This document shows positions 57,782-64,000 of a stretch of 64,000 nucleotides of DNA, piece after piece. This stretch comes from Xenoacremonium recifei. Taxonomy: Eukaryota; Ascomycota; Sordariomycetes; Hypocreales; Nectriaceae. The notes beneath the pieces were generated by a model. That model saw nothing but the letters and a program-made list of their open reading frames with translations, was not told the origin of the DNA and did no database searches. Position 1 is the stretch's first letter. Each line of letters begins with the position of its first letter. The DNA lies in contig WOFQ01000002.1 in NCBI GenBank assembly GCA_012184525.1, positions 1 to 64,000 on the forward strand, given 5' to 3'. A program made the translations under genes and the position numbers.

Positions 57782-59460
57782 ATGAGCGACGTGGACCGAG
57801 AGAACGAGAAACCTATCGCCCGCGAGGTCGATGTTGCTGGCGACCCGGATGCCGGCTTGACCCCGGAGGAGAAGAGGCAGCATGTGAGTATCCGAAGAGA
57901 AGGCCTTTTCCGGCTCGAACCCCGAATAATTGGCTTACACAACCTACAGGAGAAAAAACTCTTGCGGAAGCTCGACCTTTATTTGGTCCCATGGGTAAGT
58001 CCCACTCTGCACGTTGATGTCCTCGACATATGACCCTTGCTGAATCGGATGCAGCTCTGCCTGTTGTACCTCATCTGTTTCCTTGACCGAACCAACGTCG
58101 GCAACGCCAAGATCGCCGGCCTCCTCGATGATGTTCCAATGACCACCTCGAAGTTCAACGACACTTTGACCATCTTCTACATCTCCTATGCGCTCTTCGA
58201 GCCGCTCGCAAATGTCTTGCTGAAGAGAACTCGTCCCTCCATCTTCATTCCCATTATCATGTGAGTGTTCCTCTTCCGAAAGAGCTACTTTTTTTTTCGC
58301 CGTTCGTTTCCTAATCCTGTTCTTCAAGGATTCTCTGGGGTTGCTGCATGCTAGGTATGGGCTTCGTCAAGAACTGGTCTGGCCTCATGGCTGCGCGATG
58401 GTTCCTTGGCGTCAGCGAAGCCGGCCTGTTCCCCGGAATCAACTATTATCTCTCTTGCTGGTACAAGCGCCACGAGTTCGGTGCCCGTGCTGCTTGGTTC
58501 TTCTCTGCTGCTGCACTTGCAGGATCCTTTGGTGGCCTCTTGGCTGCAGCAATCCAGAAAATGGATGGCGTCTCTGGTCTCGCGGGTTGGGCTTGGATTT
58601 TCATTCTCGAGGGTCTTTTGACCATCGTGATCGGTATCGCATCCTTCTGGATGGTCCACGATTTCCCAATCGAAGCCAAGTTTTTGTCCGACGACGATCG
58701 AGCCCGAGTCCTGCTGCGCCTTAAGGAGGATCAGCAGGCTTCTGCGGATAGCGAGGACTTCAAAATGAAGTTCCTCTGGCAGGCGCTCAAGGATTGGAAG
58801 ACGTGGTGTGGCGCGCTCATCTACATGGGTCCCCTCATGCCTCTTTACTCCTTCAGCGTCTTCCTCCCTTCCATCATCCAGAGCATGAGCTTCACGTCAA
58901 AGGACCAGGTCATCAAGAATCAACTCCTAAGTGTCCCTCCATATGCGTTGGCTGCTATTGTGACGGTTCTTGTCGGCACATTCTCAGACCGCGTCCAAAA
59001 GCGAGGCATCTTCAACATGATATTTGCACCTATCGGCATTGCCGGATTCATCATGCTGATTGCGTCGACGGAGCCCGCGGTGCAGTATGTAGGCACATTC
59101 CTAGGTGCCCTCGGAATTTACCCTTGCATCCCAATCACCATTACATGGGTTGCCAACAACATTGAAGGCGTGTACAAGCGTGGTATCGTGCTGGGGTTCG
59201 TCATCGGTTGGGGCAACCTCAACGGTATTGTGAGCAGCAATGTCTTCAGAGACCCGCCACGCTACTACTCGGGCCACGGCACCATCATCGGTTACATGTT
59301 CGTCGGCATCTTCCTTGGTAGCTTCATCATGGACTTCATGCTGCGGCGGGAGAACCAAAAGCGGGCGAGCGGCCAGCGAGACCACTGGGTAGAGGGCAAG
59401 ACGGAGGCGCAAATTCACGAGATGGGCGACCAGCGCCCAGACTTTGTGTACCAGCTGTAA
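57782..59460 (+). CDS. MFS transporter, allantoate permease/ACS family
   Basis: Exons are 57782-57883, 57950-57994, 58055-58260 and 58329-59460, giving 494 residues, the usual size. The family is the anion:cation symporter branch of MFS, which in fungi includes Dal5, Tna1 and vitamin, amide and small organic anion carriers. Family marks are KLDLYLVPW, then CFLDRTNVGNAKIAGL in helix 1, RWFLGVSEAGLFPGINYYLS in helix 4-5, ILEGLLTIVIGIASFW in helix 6, and YPCIPITITWVANN in the C-half. Twelve helices can be placed with a central hydrophilic loop (DFPIEAKFLSDDDRARVLLR). The substrate cannot be predicted from sequence; it should sit in the plasma membrane. The last intron ends in AAG. Confidence 0.92.
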
Positions 59461-61600
59461 GAGCTTTTAGTCATACGGTTAGACCGGAGTTGGCGAGATG
59501 TGCTGGGGACAAGCGTTGCGATACGCTCAGTGTTAGATGAGGGTTTCCGAGATCGAGGACACGGCCTGAGACAGAACCGGCCAGGTACATTTTTGATGGG
59601 ACATTTTGACGAGCCTTGACGCCGCCAAGGTGGACGAGTGCATAGCCCTATTTTACCTAGCTATTTTCAGATTGTGATTAGTTGACGAGACGAATATATA
59701 GCTCCTTATTTAGAAAGAAGAGATCGGGTGCCTGTGAGCCAAGACTCAACAAACGACGACCCTGGGCCGCCACGACGGCAAACAGCCGATGAAAATGACG
59801 CGACTAATTCTCTTTATTAATCTATTGGTGATTAGCAAGTCAAATGCTCAAACGGCACGGCCTGTCAATGTTCCGCCCGCAAACGGCACATTCACAGCCC
59901 TGAAAATAGCGTCCAGATTGCGAGGTGTTGCAGCATGGCGTCGAAAAGAGCCGGCCACTCAGGAAGCATGCAGACAGGCTATTGATTCTAGAAGCTGACG
60001 CCACACATGAAAGTGCATTCAGCCAGCTGTCCAGCCCAGAGCCCAGATTCGACGCGAGGGCCGCAGGATTATCCCCACGCATTCTCTTTGATGGGTTATG
60101 AATGTCAGCGGTTGGTCGTACTCGTCGGCAGACTGCTCTTAGCGCGCATGCTATGGCTTTCTGTCCGACTCGGGCTGTCCATCCTCAGGCCAGACCGGCA
60201 TGTTGAAGCCGTCTCACCGCAATCAGGTTAGCAATATGGCTGTTTAAGCGGCGGATAGTGTTTGTAAAGAAGAAGAGAGTTGGATGGCGGTGAGAAGGGA
60301 GAGCAGGTACGAACCGCGTAACTTGTTCCTGCCACAGGCAGCTTTCCGTTTACGGGTTGAGTGTTTGTACCGAACCAGGCAGACACCTCATTTGCCCGAC
60401 GGCCAACGTCCTCCACCTGTCATCTCTCCTCCATCCACACATCCATCAGCCATCCACGGAAGCCGGGCTGCTGCAGTAAGATGACAAGATGACCCGTACA
60501 AGCCCATGGCAACAATCCGTACGAGTGGTCTGCACGTGTACAGCTGACCGTTACTCGAAGGCTTGGGCCACCACCACTACGAGCGAAAGCCACCCGTTGG
60601 CCGTCGATCAGCGCCTCAGCACCTCAACTGGCCGGTTGGCTGCGGGGGAGGCGCGACAGGAACAAAGGCCCGGCCCGGAGAAGCTCGCCGAATGGCCTGC
60701 TGACGAGTGTTGGCGAGTGTTCTTAGGGATGAGGGGGGCAGCACGGCGGTGATGCAGGACCGGGCGTCGCTATTCAGCACTTTGGGGGCTGATTGAGGCC
60801 AGGCCAGGCCTGCGCCGCTGGTTGCTCAAAGGGCTGTACCGAGGTGGGCAAGTAAGATGGTATCGCAACCATGCTGACGCGCGCCTGGGACGCAATGCCA
60901 CATCCGATGGTGCGCTGACTGCCAGTGCAGTTGGGGAGGTTCTGGAAGGCGATCGGCCACACATGGAAGCCGAAGATGGGTGGCATCGCAGCATCGAACA
61001 TGATAAAGAGCCAGCCAACACTCCACCCTCGCCTGGCTGCTGCGCCGCTGCGCAGTCCATTGCCAGTGTCGAATAATAGCGATCGTCTGGCTGCCTTTAC
61101 CGAGTCGCGCTGTGTGGCTGGCTCTCCGCTCGCGGGCTGCCCTGTTCCGCCATCCGTCTCCCGTTGGACGGGAACGTGCATCTTGGCCACGGTGACACGG
61201 CAGTGTCTTCGCGCAAAGAGACTCGTCTCGCTTCGCCGTGCCCTCGAAACGAGACGGGGGCTCGGGCTCGGGCGAGTGACGCTGACGGGCGCTGTTCTGT
61301 TCTGTTCTGTCCTTGTCTCCCCAGCACTTCCATTCTTCTCCCCCAGATCTTAGATCTTGGTTACTCCTCCTCACTGCTGTCGAGAGACAAGTCTCTGGGT
61401 TGTCGCAAAGTTGCGCATAAATCACTGAAGATTTGTTTGCGACAGACATTCACGTCGCTTCTTGGGGATCGAAAGGCGGTGGGAAAGTCCTGCCACTCCT
61501 CTCACCTCGCTTGCGCACGACTTACAGTGACGACCTCCGCCTCACCTCAGATTCAGCCTCATTTTTGATCTCCTCCCACCTTCTCTTTTTTCACGCTTGA
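59461..61600. other. 2.1-kb gap upstream of the GPCR gene
   Basis: No well-supported gene. A 69-codon open frame with a signal-peptide-like start is at 59789-59998 and listed apart. A TTCTG pentamer is repeated three times near 61292-61309 and the last ~100 bases are C/T-rich. Confidence 0.5.
59789..59998 (+). CDS. Possible small secreted protein (weak)
   Basis: Open frame of 69 codons from an ATG, 329 bases after the MFS gene. The first ~20 residues look like a signal peptide (MKMTRLILFINLLVISKSNA, then QT), with a Ser-Asn-Ala cleavage-like site. The mature part has one Cys, one sequon (NGT) and no repeats or Cys-rich pattern. No homologue recognised. A frame of this length arises by chance easily, and it may lie in the MFS 3' UTR. 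Confidence 0.18.
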   Translation: MKMTRLILFINLLVISKSNAQTARPVNVPPANGTFTALKIASRLRGVAAWRRKEPATQEACRQAIDSRS

Positions 61601-63217
61601 ATGAAGATGGGCGACGACGACATTCAGTCGCTCGTCGCAAGGGGTGTCGAGGACTTCTCGGCTGAGCAGATCAGGACTCTCGTGCTGCTCGAACGCATCG
61701 GCGGTTCGCTCAGCCTGGTCTCGGTCATGCTCATCTTCGTCGCCTATGGGCTTGCACCGCGAGTACGCAATGTCCAGAACACCTTCATCGTCTTCGCCAG
61801 CGTCAGCAACGTCGGTGCCAGTATTGCTAGTATCATTGCTATGGACGGACTGAACGCTGGCTTGAAGACGGCTCTGTGCCAGACACAGAGCTTCATGTTT
61901 GAGATGTGAGTACCACCACTCGATTTTACACTTTTTAATAACGTCGACGGAAATACTATCGATAGTAGAGTATCAGCTGACGGTTCACAGGTTCATGCAA
62001 TCTGACCCCTGGTGGTCCCTCGCCATGGCTCTCAACGTCTTCTTGGTCTTCTTCTTTCGAGCGAGCCCCGACACCTTCAAGAGGAAGTGGTGGATATACT
62101 GCATCATTTGCTACGGAGGGCCGTTCATCATTGCTCTTACGTTGCTGTTCATCCGCAACAAGAACCAGGGCCCGGTCTACGGCTCAGCAACCGTAAGTAT
62201 AGGTCCAGAGTCGCCGCTGCTTGCTGCACCCTCTGACTGACTCCCCATCACTAGATCTGGTGTTGGGTCGACGCCGACTGGGATGAGCTGCGCATCTACA
62301 CCTACTACCTTCTCATCTGGATATGCATCGGTGGTTCTTTGATTCTATACTTTCTTGTGGGCTTTCATGTCTTTCGTTCGCGCAACCACCTCAAGAGCTT
62401 TTCTACCTCTAGGAGTAGGGATATGCCTAACGTGGAGCACGTTTGCGATATCCAAATCGAACAGCGTTTGCCAGCACCGACCAACATTACTCTGCCCGAC
62501 CAGCAACGGCGACTCGACCTCTCGACCGACCCGGATGATAGCTTCTATGGGACCGTCATCACACAGGTGCAGGTCGTACATTCGTCGGTGTTGCCGGAAG
62601 ACATGCCACCGGATCCCAAACCAACGCGTATGACGGAGGGACAATCGACACCGCAAGTCTCCTTCGATGAATCCCATCCCAACGTGTCAGCTTCGACTCG
62701 CTACACCTCGACCGTGACATCCCCGGCCAGCATGCACAAGTGCAGTACACACATGCGGCGCATCAAGTCAGTCACCAACTCGGCGGTGTCGAAATTCCTG
62801 ATTGAGGATCCTGTCAAACGCGCCTACCTACGCACCAGCTTTCTCTTCGCGCTGAGTGTGCTGGTAACATGGATTCCCAGCAGCATGAACCGCATCCACA
62901 GCTGGCTCGTTGGCACGTCACCATTTGAGTACCAGGTCGCCAGCGCGGCTGTGCTACCACTTCAGGGCCTCTGGAACGGTATTATTTTCTTTGTTACGAG
63001 CAATCGTATGCTGAGACAGTGCTTCTGGGATTGGCGGACTGAGCAGAGAATTCTGCAGGATGACGTCCGTCGACGGCCGCCGCCCATGCAGCAGCGGCCG
63101 GTTGCTATGAGAGGGGAGGACAGTTTTCTGGATGACGGAGATTCGCACACGGTGGGCAGCGAGGTTGAGCTGCGCCACATGGCGACGGCACCGGGGAAGA
63201 GATCGGCGAGTTTGTAA
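61601..63217 (+). CDS. cAMP-receptor-like G-protein-coupled receptor
   Basis: Exons are 61601-61905, 61991-62192 and 62255-63217, giving 489 residues. A second ATG lies two codons in. Seven hydrophobic segments can be placed: LSLVSVMLIFVAYGL, NTFIVFASVSNVGASIASII, WWSLAMALNVFLVFFF, IYCIICYGGPFIIALTLLF, YYLLIWICIGGSLILYFLVG, LFALSVLVTWIPSSMN and SAAVLPLQGLWNGIIFF. The last two, with the WNGIIFFVTS turn and NRMLRQCFWDW after it, match the Dictyostelium cAMP-receptor-like class found in fungi (class V; GprH-type, Neurospora GPR-1 to 3). A third inner loop of about 150 polar residues separates helices 5 and 6; the cytoplasmic tail is short and charged. It should signal through a G-alpha protein from the plasma membrane. 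Ligand unknown. Confidence 0.84.
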
Positions 63218-63709
63218 AGGGGTAAAGGGTTAAAGGGAGGGTTTGTGTAGGAGTTACGGGTGGTTTCTTTCAACGTTCTCATTCTTTCTTTTCTTTGCTC
63301 CCTTTTCAAAGTGTGCTGGATTCGAACGCTTGGGATTCAAAGACTAAAGATACCAAAAACCTAGAGTTTATGTAATGAGATTTTGTACATGAATTTGATG
63401 TCTAATTACTCTGGTTCCCCAGAATCGAACAAAGTTCCATAGTTAGGTTCGAGGGCACACTTGGAATCATATCACGTTCGGCCTGATGTCGGCTGCAAGG
63501 GGAGACTTTCACATGATGATTCCTTTCACAGGAAAGACTTCAAAGACGAAGATCTGCATAGCAGTGACTCGTCCCTGATCTCAGCGTTGAGAGCATTGGG
63601 CACACGCACAAGTCTTATTGACACTTCGCCGCCAACAGACTATCTAGATCAAATATACAAGTAAGAGTAGGATCCGCTTCTCATAATTGCCGGTCATGAA
63701 CTCAGTTCA
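63218..63709. other. 3' region of the GPCR gene
   Basis: About 490 bp between the GPCR stop and the minus-strand frame at the right edge. A plus-strand frame at 63461-63664 has no ATG near its start and no recognised motif, so it is left out. Confidence 0.5.
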
Positions 63710-64000
63710 TTATTGAGGGTTAAGGGTTATTATACGGCCCCGACGACGGCGGAGGTACTCGGGCCTCTCTCTTAGTCGCTTCCTCCGCATCTCATACTTT
63801 TCGACACTACGCAGGATCCAGGCCGCACGGACAAGCAACTCTGGATCATCATCAGTTACAAAGCACCCTTTCTCGTAGTGTCTAAATTGGAATAACGTAC
63901 CTTCGTATTCTAGCGTGTAAACGGTGCTGTCCTCCGGCTCATCTGGTACGTAAATCAGATGAGGATACACCATAGGTGGATGCAGCACAGGCAAGACCGC
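63710..64000 (-). CDS. Partial gene of unknown function, open to the right edge
   Basis: A stop-free frame enters from the right edge and ends at 63710, giving about 96 codons; the 5' end is outside the window, or the gene starts at the in-frame ATG at about 63973. The sequence has a hydrophobic/acidic start (VYPHLIYVPDEPEDST), then TLEYEGTLFQFRHYEKG and DPELLVRAAWILRSVEKYEM, and ends in an Arg-rich helix (MRRKRLRERPEYLRRRRGR). Composition looks coding but I recognise no family. Confidence 0.4.
   Translation of the reverse strand, partial: AVLPVLHPPMVYPHLIYVPDEPEDSTVYTLEYEGTLFQFRHYEKGCFVTDDDPELLVRAAWILRSVEKYEMRRKRLRERPEYLRRRRGRIITLNPQ

Noticed and set aside
63400..63450. tRNA-like T-loop sequence (TTCGATT on the minus strand)
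   Set aside because: The stem bases around the loop do not pair and no D-arm or anticodon arm is found at the right distance.

Overview
The window is nuclear DNA from a filamentous ascomycete (Pezizomycotina), most likely a Sordariomycete. Short introns (about 47-118 bp) with GTRNGT donors, CTRAY branch points and YAG acceptors interrupt most genes. Coding sequence is GC-rich, and the gene set (flbA-type RGS protein, PHD-containing Orc4, Thr/Ser-rich GPI wall proteins, DUF7053, cAMP-receptor-like GPCR) is typical of the group. The class is inferred from gene content and protein style, not from a marker phylogeny. The first ~115 bases are almost pure G and are probably a contig-end artefact. 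I see no transposon, tRNA, rRNA, CRISPR array or secondary-metabolite cluster.

Left third (1-25 kb): cdc73 (Paf1 complex), a 9.9-kb stretch with no convincing gene, flbA (DEP-DEP-RGS), a small Sed1/ccg-6-like GPI wall protein, a DUF7053 protein (minus), orc4 (minus, with AT-hooks and a PHD finger) and, divergent from it, a fungal LtrA-family membrane protein.

Middle (25-48 kb): a minus-strand gene of unknown function whose frame is broken by one TAG inside a Trp-rich motif; enp1/bystin and hgh1 sharing a divergent promoter; a single-pass Kelch membrane protein; a 4.1-kb gene-poor stretch before a 1,101-residue GPI-anchored adhesin-like protein; bir1 (two BIR domains plus AT-hook-like motifs); and a divergent pair of a small CoA-binding protein and a SAM-dependent methyltransferase.

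Right third (48-64 kb): an essential myosin light chain (Cdc4 family), a saccharolysin-type M3 metallopeptidase, 5.0 kb without a gene, an allantoate-permease-like MFS transporter, a seven-helix cAMP-receptor-like GPCR, and an open frame running off the right edge.

Housekeeping genes are closely spaced, while surface and signalling genes (flbA, both GPI proteins, the transporter, the GPCR) sit behind long upstream regions. flbA-type RGS proteins switch off G-alpha signalling downstream of GPCRs, so flbA and the GPCR belong to the same general pathway, though nothing here shows that they partner. The most interesting item is the TAG-interrupted gene at 25358-26992. Its reading frame, splice sites and conserved-looking motifs continue across the stop. 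A TAG where TGG (Trp) seems expected is the pattern of Sordariomycete genes repaired by A-to-I mRNA editing. All gene models were spliced by hand; exon coordinates are in each entry.
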